From Oceanobacillus sp. FSL K6-2867 (GTDB taxonomy: Bacteria; Bacillota; Bacilli; Bacillales; Amphibacillaceae), in the NCBI RefSeq assembly GCF_037963145.1, contig NZ_CP150144.1, forward strand, positions 4,216,001 through 4,280,000: a stretch of DNA of 64,000 bases, written 5' to 3'. Of this stretch, positions 44,787 to 53,818 are shown one piece after another. Position 1 is the stretch's first letter. The number at the start of each line of letters is the position of its first letter. The notes beneath the pieces are model-generated. The model was not told where the DNA came from. It ran no database searches and was given only the letters and a program-made list of their open reading frames with translations. Position numbers and translations under genes: made by a program.

Positions 44787-45659
44787 TTAGTCTTGGATTG
44801 GATTCTTATTTTCATCAAGTGTAAATCCTTCGCCAAGTACATCATGAACGGTGGTCACAGCCACAAAAGCGTGTGGATCGATTTCGTTTATAATGGCCTT
44901 TAATTTGACAATTTCATTTCGCGCTACAACACAGTATAGAACATCACGTTTTTCACCCGAAAAACTGCCGCGTCCGTCTAATACCGTTACCCCACGATCC
45001 ATGGAAGATAGGATTTTTTCGGCAATTTCATTACTTTTACTTGAAATGATTGTTGCCCCTTTAGCTGAATATGCACCTTCTTGCAGGAAATCAATGACTC
45101 GGGCTCCAACATATACAGCGACCAGCGTATACATACCCTCTACTAGATCCAAAATAACAAACACAGAAGTGGTGATAACGACGAAGTCGAATAAGAACAT
45201 GGTTCGGCCCATACTCCAACCTGCGTATTTGTTCACAAGTCTAGCAATAATATCAACCCCGCCCGTCGTACCCCCAAAACGGAATATAATTCCCAGACCG
45301 ACACCGATGAATACGCCTGCAAATAATGCAACCAGCGTCATATCATTTTTTAATGCCACATGGAACTGATATGTCTGAAAAATTCTAAGGAAAACCGATA
45401 CGGCAACGGTTCCCAATATAGTATAAATAAATGTGTTTTTACCTAAGAATCTCCAGCCAATAAAAAACAAAGGAACATTTAATATAATATTTGTGATTGC
45501 AGGATCCCATTCCCATAAAAAATAAAATAATAATGTAATTCCAGTAAATCCACCTTCACCAAGGTTATTCTGCATATTAAAGTGTACAATACCGAATGAA
45601 AAAATGGCCGATCCTAATAAAATAAAAAATATATTTTTAATCTTCAATCCCTTTAGCAT
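44787..45659 (-). CDS. ypjC: YitT/YpjC family membrane protein
   Basis: 290 residues: five or six membrane segments in the first 200 residues, FRFGGTTGGVDIIARLVNKYAGWSMG, then a soluble DUF2179 domain (about 210-285) with VTVLDGRGSFSGEKRDVLYCVV. Matches the YitT family; position near ypjA and ypjD indicates YpjC. SD GGAGGTT. Function unknown, though members are often described as possible transporters. Confidence 0.87.
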   Translation of the reverse strand: MLKGLKIKNIFFILLGSAIFSFGIVHFNMQNNLGEGGFTGITLLFYFLWEWDPAITNIILNVPLFFIGWRFLGKNTFIYTILGTVAVSVFLRIFQTYQFHVALKNDMTLVALFAGVFIGVGLGIIFRFGGTTGGVDIIARLVNKYAGWSMGRTMFLFDFVVITTSVFVILDLVEGMYTLVAVYVGARVIDFLQEGAYSAKGATIISSKSNEIAEKILSSMDRGVTVLDGRGSFSGEKRDVLYCVVARNEIVKLKAIINEIDPHAFVAVTTVHDVLGEGFTLDENKNPIQD

Positions 45660-45829
45660 CTAATATAACCTCCAGTTAAAGATATCCCATTCATCCATCT
45701 TTTAAACCTATTCTTATTATAGTCAATTTAATATTTAACAACAATTTAATTTTCCCAAATAAAAAATTTGTCAAATGAGTAGCTTTTAGCTAACATAAAA
45801 GAAGAACAAAAAGGAAGAAGGGAATTAAC

Positions 45830-46171
45830 ATCGATACACCTACATATAACACAAAAGAAATACAACAACGGGTTGATGCTTATATTTCTCAATTCAACGA
45901 AGGATACTTTTCACCATTGTCACAAATGGCAAGATTAACAGAAGAAGTCGGCGAGCTTGCAAGGGAAGTAAACCATTATTATGGTGAAAAACCTAAGAAG
46001 TCTTCAGAGAAAGCATATACAGTTGAAGAAGAGCTTGGGGATATCTTATTTGTTCTTGCCTGTTTTGCAAATTCACTTGATATCGACCTTTCTAAATCAT
46101 TCTACACGGCGCTAAGCAAAATTGAAACAAGGGATAAAGATCGTTGGTCCCGAAAAGACAAACAGAACTAA
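45830..46171 (+). CDS. ypjD: MazG-like nucleotide pyrophosphohydrolase YpjD, non-ATG start
   Basis: The MazG core is clear: NEGYFSPLSQMARLTEEVGELAREVNHYYG, with the EExxE-type metal site, and EEELGDILFVLACFANSLDIDL. The first ATG/GTG/TTG in frame is TTG 45917, which would cut off the first helix. The frame stays open to 45794 and encodes EIQQRVDAYISQF, conserved with B. subtilis YpjD. The only start-like codons after the purine-rich AAGGAAGAAGGG (45811-45822) are ATT 45824 and ATC 45830. An ATC start gives 113 residues (YpjD 111). Coupled to dapB downstream. The start choice is inference. Confidence 0.75.
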   Translation: MDTPTYNTKEIQQRVDAYISQFNEGYFSPLSQMARLTEEVGELAREVNHYYGEKPKKSSEKAYTVEEELGDILFVLACFANSLDIDLSKSFYTALSKIETRDKDRWSRKDKQN

Positions 46172-46186
46172 AGGAGAGAGAATTTG

Positions 46187-46981
46187 ATGACAATAAATAT
46201 AATTTTAGCTGGACCAAGAGGCAGAATGGGCCAAGAAGCAGTGAAAATGGTAAGTGAGGAAGAAGACTTTAAATTAGTAGCTTGCATTGATCGAAAAAAT
46301 GGAGGGAAAGCACTTAAGGATATCGCTGATTTACCAGCATTAGATGTACCGATTTACGAAAATGCAAAGGAATGTTTTGAAGCAGTAAAAGCAGATGTTT
46401 TTATTGATCTAACTGTTCCTGAGGTTGGTTACGATCATACGAAGTCGGCATTGGAAAATAATATCCGCCCTGTGGTAGGAACGACTGGATTTACAGACGA
46501 GCAATTAAGTGAGCTTTCCGAACTTGCTGAATCCAAAAAATTAGGCTGCATTATTGCACCCAATTTTGCTGTTGGTGCAGTATTGATGATGAAATTTTCC
46601 CAAATAGCAGCTAAATATTTTTCCGATGTTGAAATTATTGAAAAACATCATGACCGAAAATTGGACGCACCTTCTGGGACTGCGAAGAAAACAGCCGAAT
46701 TAATCATGGAATCTAGAGAATATAAAAAGCAGGGGCATCCACATGAAGAAGAAACACTAAGAGGGGCTCGTGGTGCTGAAATGGATGGTATGCATGTTCA
46801 TAGTGTTCGTTTGCCGGGTCTTGTTGCACACCAAGAAGTGATTTTTGGGAGTTCCGGTCAGACACTATCCATCAAACATGACTCTTTAAACCGAGAATCA
46901 TTTATGGATGGTATTAAACTATCTGTTAATCATGTTATGGACATGAAAGAGCTCGCTTACGGATTGGAAAATATCCTGTAA
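46187..46981 (+). CDS. dapB: 4-Hydroxy-tetrahydrodipicolinate reductase
   Basis: 264 residues from ATG 46187 after AAAGGAGAGA. NAD(P)H motif [16 protein letters not shown] and the catalytic block [19 protein letters not shown] (about residue 150). Lysine and meso-diaminopimelate pathway, also supplying dipicolinate precursor for spores. In B. subtilis mgsA and bshB1 follow; here they do not. Confidence 0.95.
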   Translation: MTINIILAGPRGRMGQEAVKMVSEEEDFKLVACIDRKNGGKALKDIADLPALDVPIYENAKECFEAVKADVFIDLTVPEVGYDHTKSALENNIRPVVGTTGFTDEQLSELSELAESKKLGCIIAPNFAVGAVLMMKFSQIAAKYFSDVEIIEKHHDRKLDAPSGTAKKTAELIMESREYKKQGHPHEEETLRGARGAEMDGMHVHSVRLPGLVAHQEVIFGSSGQTLSIKHDSLNRESFMDGIKLSVNHVMDMKELAYGLENIL

Positions 46982-47040
46982 ACAAAACCCAGGTTTTTAC
47001 AGTTGTTAAGGTTCTTACTGCATTATCCATATACAAACAG

Positions 47041-47074
47041 AGGCATTAGCCTGAAATAGGTGAGTGCCTTTGTT
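47041..47074 (+). terminator. Terminator-like hairpin after dapB
   Basis: AGGCA/TGCCT and an inner CCT/AGG stem enclose a GAAAT loop, followed by a T-rich tail. The internal loop makes it moderate. Confidence 0.45.
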
Positions 47075-47124
47075 CTTTAATTGTAAAATAAGAAAAAAGT
47101 ACAGGTATAGAAAGAAGGATAAAT

Positions 47125-48267
47125 GTGAAAAAAATAGGGATTACATGCTATCCAAGTGTAGGCGGATCAGGAGTAATTGCAACAGAACTTGGTAAACTGC
47201 TTGCTGAACAAGGTAATGAAATTCATTTTATTACATCAAGCATTCCGTTTCGGCTTACAAAAATCCACCCAAAAATCTTTTATCATGAAGTGGAATTAAA
47301 TCATTATCCGGTTTTTCAATACCCACCATATGATTTAGCACTTGCAGCAAAAATGGCTGAAGTTATCGACCAGCAAAAGCTTGATATTCTTCATGTTCAC
47401 TATGCAATGCCACATGCCATTTGCGCAATCATGGCTAGAGATATTGCAGATCATGATGTAAAAATCGTGACAACCCTCCATGGAACGGATATTACTGTCC
47501 TCGGTATCGATCAAACCTTCAAAAAAGTGATTAAACATGGAATTGAAAAATCGGATGCTGTGACCGCTGTTTCTAAAAGTCTTGTTAAGCAAACAACTCA
47601 AATGCTTGACGTAAACAAGGAAATAACGACAATTTATAATTTTGTAAATGAAGAGGATTATTATAGACAACATGTACCTGTGTTAAGGCAGCAATACGGT
47701 ATTTCTAATGATGAGAAAGTGCTCATCCATATCTCGAATTTCCGTAAAGTAAAACGCGTACAAGATATTATCTATGCGTTTCAGCAGATTCGAGATGAAA
47801 TAAAAAGTACGTTAATTCTTGTCGGGGACGGACCGGAATATGGAGATATGGTGCAGCTGGTTGATTCTCTTGGTTTAAAAGAGCATGTTCGCTTTTTAGG
47901 AAAACAAACAAACATAAGCGAATTATTATCCATTGCCGACTTAATGCTTTTATTATCTGAAAAGGAAAGCTTTGGACTTGTTCTGCTTGAAGCGATGTTA
48001 TGTGGTGTTCCGTGTATTGGTACGAACATAGGCGGGATTCCTGAAGTGATTGAGCATGATAGAACAGGTTATACCGTTGAACTTGGCGATATTGATGCAG
48101 CGGCAAATTATGCGATTGAAGTGCTATCCAATGATCAGTTAATGCATCGTCTTTCCAATAACGCTTTAATTCAGGCGAATGAAAAGTTTGCATCAGCAAA
48201 AATTGTAAATCAGTATCAGCAGCTTTATGATACGGTATTAAAAACCAATTTAGAAAACGGTGATTAA
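47125..48267 (+). CDS. bshA: N-acetylglucosaminyl L-malate synthase BshA
   Basis: A 380-residue GT4 glycosyltransferase from GTG 47125 (SD AAGAAGGA). IGITCYPSVGGSGVIATELG at the N-terminus is diagnostic for BshA; LHVHYAMPHA, HISNFRKVKR and EKESFGLVLLEAMLCGVP follow. First step of bacillithiol synthesis from UDP-GlcNAc and L-malate. Operon with cca and birA; the deacetylase gene bshB1, normally just upstream, is missing here. Confidence 0.95.
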   Translation: MKKIGITCYPSVGGSGVIATELGKLLAEQGNEIHFITSSIPFRLTKIHPKIFYHEVELNHYPVFQYPPYDLALAAKMAEVIDQQKLDILHVHYAMPHAICAIMARDIADHDVKIVTTLHGTDITVLGIDQTFKKVIKHGIEKSDAVTAVSKSLVKQTTQMLDVNKEITTIYNFVNEEDYYRQHVPVLRQQYGISNDEKVLIHISNFRKVKRVQDIIYAFQQIRDEIKSTLILVGDGPEYGDMVQLVDSLGLKEHVRFLGKQTNISELLSIADLMLLLSEKESFGLVLLEAMLCGVPCIGTNIGGIPEVIEHDRTGYTVELGDIDAAANYAIEVLSNDQLMHRLSNNALIQANEKFASAKIVNQYQQLYDTVLKTNLENGD

Positions 48268-48268
48268 C

Positions 48269-49468
48269 TTGCTTCCAGAAATATTTTTACAAGCTAAGCC
48301 AATACTCGAACATATTGAAAATCATCATCACAAAGCCTACTTTGTGGGTGGCTGTGTGCGCGATTATTTATTGAAACGTCCGATTGGCGATATTGATATT
48401 GCAACTTCGGCCTCCCCTGTATTTGTACAAGAAATTTTTCCAAAGGTTATTCCTGTTGGAATCGAGCATGGAACTGTAATTGTTCGCCATAACAATGATT
48501 CCTTTGAAGTAACAACATTCCGTATTGATGGGGATTATTCCGATAAACGGCATCCTGATTCCGTTCAATTCATTGATAGCATTGACAAAGATTTAGAACG
48601 AAGAGACTTCACCATTAATGCACTGGCGATGGATTTAAATGGAAATATCATTGATTTATTTGAGGGAATCAACGATATTAAGGAGCGTATTATTCGCACG
48701 GTAGGAAATGGTTATGAGCGATTTACAGAAGATCCACTTCGGATTATACGTGCAATTCGTTTTTCGAGTCAGCTTGGATTTACGATTGATTCGATAACTT
48801 TTCAAGAAATGAAGGATGTAAGCAGTGAAATTGAGACACTAGCAATTGAACGTGTTGCAAATGAGTTTACAAAGCTTTTTGCGGGGAAAGATGTTAACAG
48901 AGCATTAACCTATGTGAAGAATTTACAAATCGAAAGATATTTACCAGTATTTTGCGACTACCCTCATATGCTGTCAGCATTATCAGCATCGATAAGACCA
49001 TTACAATCCTTTGCCGAAGTTATTGCGCTATTCCACCTTGTTAATCCAGATATAGAGGTTATTCAGTGGATCAAAGAATGGAAATGCTCGAACAGAACAA
49101 AACAAGAGGCTTTGCGATTAGTGAAGGCTTATTCCTATTTCAAAAAGCATGGTTTGGATCGATGGCTAGTTTATCAATTAACACCTGCTTTTTATGAGGG
49201 GTTCATACGAATTAGCGAAAATTTATTACATACAACCGTAAGTTTGAAGGAGATGAAAGCAATTGAACAGCAGCTTTCCATTCGTTCAAAGGAAGAACTA
49301 ATAATTAATGGATATGATTTAATGGGTATGTTCCCCGAGAAGAAGAGAGGCCGCTGGCTGCAAGAACATCTTAACTGTATTGAATTTAAAGTTGTATGCG
49401 GTGAATTAAGTAATAATAAAAAAGAGATAAAGGAATGGATAAAATGGAATCCACCCGGGATCGATTGA
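48269..49468 (+). CDS. cca: CCA-adding tRNA nucleotidyltransferase
   Basis: About 399 residues, starting TTG 48269 five bases after GGTGAT, or GTG 48260, which is inside that SD. Class II polymerase: FVGGCVRDYLLKRPIGDIDIATSA (catalytic Asp pair), RRDFTINALAMD, EDPLRIIRAIRFSSQLGF. Adds or repairs CCA on all tRNAs. Overlaps bshA in the longer form and birA at the 3' end. Confidence 0.94.
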   Translation: MLPEIFLQAKPILEHIENHHHKAYFVGGCVRDYLLKRPIGDIDIATSASPVFVQEIFPKVIPVGIEHGTVIVRHNNDSFEVTTFRIDGDYSDKRHPDSVQFIDSIDKDLERRDFTINALAMDLNGNIIDLFEGINDIKERIIRTVGNGYERFTEDPLRIIRAIRFSSQLGFTIDSITFQEMKDVSSEIETLAIERVANEFTKLFAGKDVNRALTYVKNLQIERYLPVFCDYPHMLSALSASIRPLQSFAEVIALFHLVNPDIEVIQWIKEWKCSNRTKQEALRLVKAYSYFKKHGLDRWLVYQLTPAFYEGFIRISENLLHTTVSLKEMKAIEQQLSIRSKEELIINGYDLMGMFPEKKRGRWLQEHLNCIEFKVVCGELSNNKKEIKEWIKWNPPGID

Positions 49469-50427
49469 TTCAGCTTCTAGCAGAAAATGGAGATGCCTAT
49501 ATTTCTGGACAGGCTCTATCTGAAGCAATCGGCATTTCTAGAAATGCTGTTTGGAAGCAAATGAAAGAACTAGAAAAAGACGGTTACCAAATAGAAGCTA
49601 AACCAAGAATTGGTTATCGTATAACTAAATTTCCTGATAAAATAAGCAGCAATACATTAAAATGGGGACTTGAAACAGAGTGGATAGGAAAGACAATTAT
49701 ACATCATCCTTCAGTTGATTCTACACAAGCAATTGGGCATCAATCTGCTCGGGATGGTGCACCACATGGTACGATAATTGTTGCGGATGAACAAACAGGC
49801 GGAAGAGGAAGAATGAACCGGGACTGGCATTCGGCGAAGGGGAAAGGAATGTGGCTAAGTCTCATTCTAAGACCAAAAATACCTCCTACTCACGCAGCAC
49901 AGCTGACGCTTTTAACTGCTACTGTTTTAGCGGAGGTACTGGACCAATATGATTCCATTAATCCATCAATCAAATGGCCCAATGATATTCTAATCAACGA
50001 AAAAAAGACAGCAGGAATTTTAACGGAAATGCAGGCTGAACAAGATCAAATACAATATATTTTGATTGGAATCGGTTTAAACGTAAATCAAACGAAAGAT
50101 GATTTGCATCAGGATATTCAATCCAAAGCCACTTCACTACGAATTGAAACTGACAACGAATTTTCTATTAAAAACATTATACAGGAGCTGTTAGTTGCTT
50201 TTGAAAAATCATTCGATAATTATATTGAACAAGGATTTTTGCCAATTAAAAAGAAATGGGAAAGCTACGGCTTTAAAATGGGGAAAGATATTGTAATCAA
50301 AACGTTTAAAGATATTTGGAGAGCGCCATTTCTTGGGATTTCTGATGATGGTGCACTTTGCACGGAATCGAAGCAAGGAAAATCAATTTCACTATATTCT
50401 GCCGAAATTGAGTGGTTTGATGAATAA
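49444..50427 (+). CDS. birA: Biotin ligase and biotin operon repressor BirA
   Basis: 327 residues from ATG 49444 (AAGGA 9 bases upstream). N-terminal winged helix (ALSEAIGISRNAVWKQMKELEKDGYQI), central ligase domain with GGRGRMNRDWHS (about residue 117) and KWPNDILINEKKTAGILTEM, and a C-terminal SH3-like domain. Attaches biotin to carboxylases and represses biotin genes. The gene starts inside cca. Confidence 0.94.
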   Translation: MESTRDRLIQLLAENGDAYISGQALSEAIGISRNAVWKQMKELEKDGYQIEAKPRIGYRITKFPDKISSNTLKWGLETEWIGKTIIHHPSVDSTQAIGHQSARDGAPHGTIIVADEQTGGRGRMNRDWHSAKGKGMWLSLILRPKIPPTHAAQLTLLTATVLAEVLDQYDSINPSIKWPNDILINEKKTAGILTEMQAEQDQIQYILIGIGLNVNQTKDDLHQDIQSKATSLRIETDNEFSIKNIIQELLVAFEKSFDNYIEQGFLPIKKKWESYGFKMGKDIVIKTFKDIWRAPFLGISDDGALCTESKQGKSISLYSAEIEWFDE

Positions 50428-50583
50428 ACAAATGCCGAAACCTCCATATGGCCAACATGTTCGGAGTTGACGTAGGTAGAATTCCTGCTATCATTATTAT
50501 GGGACACGTTATTCCGAAGCAGGATTACGTAGGCTTTTCACAATGTTAACTAACTCTTATCGTACAAATGGATAAGAGTTTTA
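50428..50583 (+). other. Structured non-coding stretch and terminator after birA
   Basis: A hairpin AATTCCTGCT (50481-50490) with AGCAGGATT (50519-50527), flanked by direct repeats ACGTAGG (50471 and 50528), lies before a clear terminator at 50553-50583 (AACTCTTATC/GATAAGAGTT). A 30-codon frame from ATG 50457 has no SD. It may be the 3' UTR of birA, a small RNA or a remnant of lost pan genes. Confidence 0.4.
50553..50583 (+). terminator. Terminator of bshA-cca-birA
   Basis: AACTCTTATC and GATAAGAGTT form a perfect 10-bp stem followed by TTTTA. Confidence 0.7.
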
Positions 50584-50667
50584 CTATTACTAATCAAAAG
50601 GTCTGTAGAAATCAAATGCAAAAAATAACATTTAGATAAACCGGACTTAGAAAGTAAGGTGGATCAG

Positions 50668-53472
50668 GTGAATAAATTTGTAGTAGTTGACCTGGAAACA
50701 ACGGGACATTCTCCATTGAAAAGTGATAAAATAATTGAAGTTGGTATCGTAGTTATTGAAAATAATAAAATAACGGATACCCGTACAACCTTATTTAATC
50801 CAAAGATACCAATTCCACCATTTATTTCAAATTTAACCGGAATTTCTGATCAAGATGTAGAAGATGCACCGTTATTTAATGAAAAAGCTGATAAAATTGT
50901 TGAGATATTTAAAGATAGTTATTTAATCGCCCATAATGTGAAATTTGATCTTGGTTTTTTGAATACAGAACTTGCTGCAAATGGCAGAGATAGGTTAGTA
51001 AATCCAGTTTTAGATACCGTAGAGCTCTCACGGATATTATTTCCACAGGCACCTAGTTATAAACTAGGCCAGTTAGCGGAATATTTGGATATTCATCATG
51101 ATGATCCGCATCGTGCATTATCTGATGCATATGTAACAGCTAAGTTATTTTTAAAACTAATGGACAAATTAAATAGTTTGCCGTATGAAACAATTGCCCA
51201 ATTGCTGAAATTGGAGAGACTATTTATTTCAGACCTCCATGAAATTTTGACAAATCAATCGGATGAACTAGCATTTGCAGCTGCTTCACCAAGTGAAATA
51301 ACGGTTTATCAGGGGTTGGCATTTAAAGAGGCAACAGAAACGAAATCGGCCACACCTCCTTTTTTGAAACAATCTTATGGCGAATATCTTGATGCAATCT
51401 ATGAGGCAAATGGTTCCATGGAGAAGCAAATGAAGAGTTATGAAAAAAGAACAGGCCAGCGTGAAATGTCTGAATTAATCTATGACTCCTTTCAATCGAA
51501 CTCTCATGCATTGATTGAAGCTGAAACCGGAACAGGTAAGTCATTAGCATACTTAATACCTGCTGTTTATGAAGCGGTAAAATCAGATCAAAGGTTAATT
51601 ATTAGTACATATACTACTCAATTGCAAAGTCAATTGCTGGAAGAGGAAATTCCCGCATTAAGGAAGCTAACAACTTTTCCCTTTAAAGTGGCACTTCTAA
51701 AAGGGAAGAGTCACTATATTAGCTTAGAAAAATTTGCCTATGAGTTAAATGATAGTTCAAACGACAACTATGATATTGCTCTAACAAAAGCAATGCTGCT
51801 GATTTGGTTAACCGAAACAGATACTGGAGATATTGACGAAATACAGCTTCCTTTCAGCGGATATTTTTTCTATCATAAAATATCCACGGATGCTGAAGGA
51901 ATGGTCGATCCATTCTCGCCATGGTTCTCCAAGTCTTATTATCAGAAAGCGCGTAGAAAGGCGCAAAAAGCCGACATTGTAATAACAAATCATGCATTAC
52001 TATGTACAGATATGTTTAATGATTATCAATTTCTGCCAGCTTACGAAAAGGTAATTATTGATGAAGCACATCATTTTGAGGAGACCGCAGCACATCATTA
52101 TGGCATGAAGCTTGACTATATCAATATGCAATTCATCTTTAACCATATTGGTCGCATACATGATGGCAAATTGTTGAGCAAGTTTGTAACTAACTTTTCC
52201 TTAACAGATGCGGACGTGCCTTTGGAAAAATGGGATCGCTTATTTGAGCAGGCTAAATACGAAATTGATGATTTGTTTCATAGCTTGTATCAATTCGTTA
52301 TGTCTCAACATAAAATCAGTAAATCGTTAAGTGATATCGGCAGGCTTCAGTATCGGTTGGATGAAGAAAAAGAAGCAGGGAAAACATGGGATGGCATACT
52401 GGAGATGGTAACAAGATTAACATTCTTTATGAGAGATCTTATTCACATACTTGCACTTATGGAACAGCATTTAACGAAAAATGACTTAATCGATAAATAT
52501 GATAAAGAAGAATTAGATGGGATTACAACTACACTTCAGGATTTTATTGATCGAATGGAACAATTTTTCTATATTGAGGGAAACGTACCATATGTTAAAT
52601 GGATTGAAATCGATACTAAAGGAACGAAAAATGCAGTTTATTTATATAGAGAACCAGCAGAAGTTTCGAAATTACTGGCAAATGATTTTTTCCAAAGCAA
52701 GAAAAGCGTTATCATGACAAGCGCTACATTGACAATGAAAAGCTCATTTGATTATATTCAAAAAAGACTGGGGTTAATTCCAGATCGATTAATAACCAAA
52801 AAAATAGAGTCCCCATTTTCGTATAAAAATCAAGTTCAGTTACTTGTTCCGAATGATTTTCCGGATATTAAATATGGAAACATGGATGATTTTATTTACG
52901 CTACATGTGAAGCAATTTTATCACTGGCTGAAATCACTGAGGGAAGAATGCTTGTCTTATTTACATCCTACGATATGCTGAGGAAATCCTATACACTTTT
53001 AAAAGAAACAATTGATACAGGTAAATATGTTTTAATTGGTCAAGGTATAACAAGTGGCAGCAGGTCAAGGCTAAAGAAAAATTTTCAGACGTTTGATCAT
53101 GCTATTTTGCTTGGAACAAGTTCATTTTGGGAGGGCGTTGATATTCCAGGTGATGATTTGTCTAGTCTGATGATTGTCAGACTCCCATTCCAGCCACCAA
53201 ACCATCCAGTTTTTGAAGCAAAATCAAATCTGATAAAAGAAAATGGTAAAAATCCATTTATGGATTTATCATTGCCAAATGCTGTTATTAAATTTAAACA
53301 AGGGTTTGGCAGACTTATTCGTTCTTCGAGTGACAGGGGAATTGTTTTTATTTGCGATGCACGTATTATTAAAACACGTTATGGCAAATATTTCACAGAC
53401 TCAATACCAGATGTGCCAATCTTGTTTGATTCCACCCAAAAATTGCTTCAAAAGGCAGAAGAATGGTTTTAA
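50668..53472 (+). CDS. dinG: DinG-family helicase with N-terminal exonuclease domain
   Basis: About 934 residues from GTG 50668; the GTG at 50659 lies in the SD AAGGTGGAT. DEDDh exonuclease domain (VVVDLETTGHSP, YLIAHNVKFDLGFL, HHDDPHRALSDAYVTAKLF, residues 1-165), then SF2 helicase: EAETGTGKSLAYLIP (about 290), VIIDEAHHFEE (about 470), TSATLTM, and GFGRLIRSSSDRG (about 890). No iron-sulfur Cys cluster, as in B. subtilis DinG, which has 3'-5' exonuclease activity. Confidence 0.94.
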   Translation: MNKFVVVDLETTGHSPLKSDKIIEVGIVVIENNKITDTRTTLFNPKIPIPPFISNLTGISDQDVEDAPLFNEKADKIVEIFKDSYLIAHNVKFDLGFLNTELAANGRDRLVNPVLDTVELSRILFPQAPSYKLGQLAEYLDIHHDDPHRALSDAYVTAKLFLKLMDKLNSLPYETIAQLLKLERLFISDLHEILTNQSDELAFAAASPSEITVYQGLAFKEATETKSATPPFLKQSYGEYLDAIYEANGSMEKQMKSYEKRTGQREMSELIYDSFQSNSHALIEAETGTGKSLAYLIPAVYEAVKSDQRLIISTYTTQLQSQLLEEEIPALRKLTTFPFKVALLKGKSHYISLEKFAYELNDSSNDNYDIALTKAMLLIWLTETDTGDIDEIQLPFSGYFFYHKISTDAEGMVDPFSPWFSKSYYQKARRKAQKADIVITNHALLCTDMFNDYQFLPAYEKVIIDEAHHFEETAAHHYGMKLDYINMQFIFNHIGRIHDGKLLSKFVTNFSLTDADVPLEKWDRLFEQAKYEIDDLFHSLYQFVMSQHKISKSLSDIGRLQYRLDEEKEAGKTWDGILEMVTRLTFFMRDLIHILALMEQHLTKNDLIDKYDKEELDGITTTLQDFIDRMEQFFYIEGNVPYVKWIEIDTKGTKNAVYLYREPAEVSKLLANDFFQSKKSVIMTSATLTMKSSFDYIQKRLGLIPDRLITKKIESPFSYKNQVQLLVPNDFPDIKYGNMDDFIYATCEAILSLAEITEGRMLVLFTSYDMLRKSYTLLKETIDTGKYVLIGQGITSGSRSRLKKNFQTFDHAILLGTSSFWEGVDIPGDDLSSLMIVRLPFQPPNHPVFEAKSNLIKENGKNPFMDLSLPNAVIKFKQGFGRLIRSSSDRGIVFICDARIIKTRYGKYFTDSIPDVPILFDSTQKLLQKAEEWF

Positions 53473-53508
53473 AATTAAGCAAATCCCATTTATAAATTAC
53501 TGGCAAAA

Positions 53509-53540
53509 AAAACTACTGATGTTTTTTGCATCAGTAGTCA
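53509..53540 (-). terminator. Terminator oriented on the - strand after dinG
   Basis: ACTACTGATG (53512-53521) pairs perfectly with CATCAGTAGT (53529-53538). The A run lies on the left (53505-53511), so the T run follows the stem only when read on the - strand. No - strand gene is nearby. Confidence 0.6.
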
Positions 53541-53651
53541 GCTAAGATGTGATATGGGTTAGGTTTTTTGTCAAATTAACAAATTAAAGCAAGAAACTGT
53601 GACTACTGGATTATTGTAGTTGTGCTTTATAATTCGACGTTGCTATTATTG

Positions 53652-53680
53652 TTTACATTCTTACTTGAGCTATGTATAGT
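53652..53680 (+). promoter_or_regulatory. Sigma-A promoter upstream of the 31-codon ORF and ypmB
   Basis: TTTACA (53652-53657), 17 bases, TATAGT (53675-53680). Close to consensus, about 43 bases before ATG 53723. Confidence 0.6.
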
Positions 53681-53722
53681 AAAAATTGATAAAAAAGATA
53701 CACAATTGTTGGAGGAATGTTG

Positions 53723-53818
53723 ATGAATCAATATACAGTAAGTTTATTGGATGCTATTGCTGATTGTTCGGAAAATGCAGTTGCAAACCACGTAATGGAT
53801 AGGGTAATTACTGGATGA
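53723..53818 (+). CDS. Small ORF, 31 residues, coupled to ypmB
   Basis: ATG 53723 follows GGAGG by 7 bases and a good promoter. The peptide begins MNQYTVSLLDAIADCSENAV and ends VMDRVITG; it is soluble, with one Cys. The stop TGA overlaps the ypmB start ATGATG, implying coupling. B. subtilis has ypmA (56 residues) at this place, but the sequences do not look alike. Could be a leader peptide that lets ribosomes reach ypmB. Confidence 0.5.
   Translation: MNQYTVSLLDAIADCSENAVANHVMDRVITG

Noticed and set aside
44851..45369. A 172-codon + strand frame opposite ypjC
   Set aside because: Shadow of the conserved YitT-family protein; Thr/Pro/Ser-rich with no SD.
47768..48199. A 143-codon - strand frame inside bshA
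   Set aside because: Shadow of a conserved glycosyltransferase; low-complexity His/Gln/Tyr composition.
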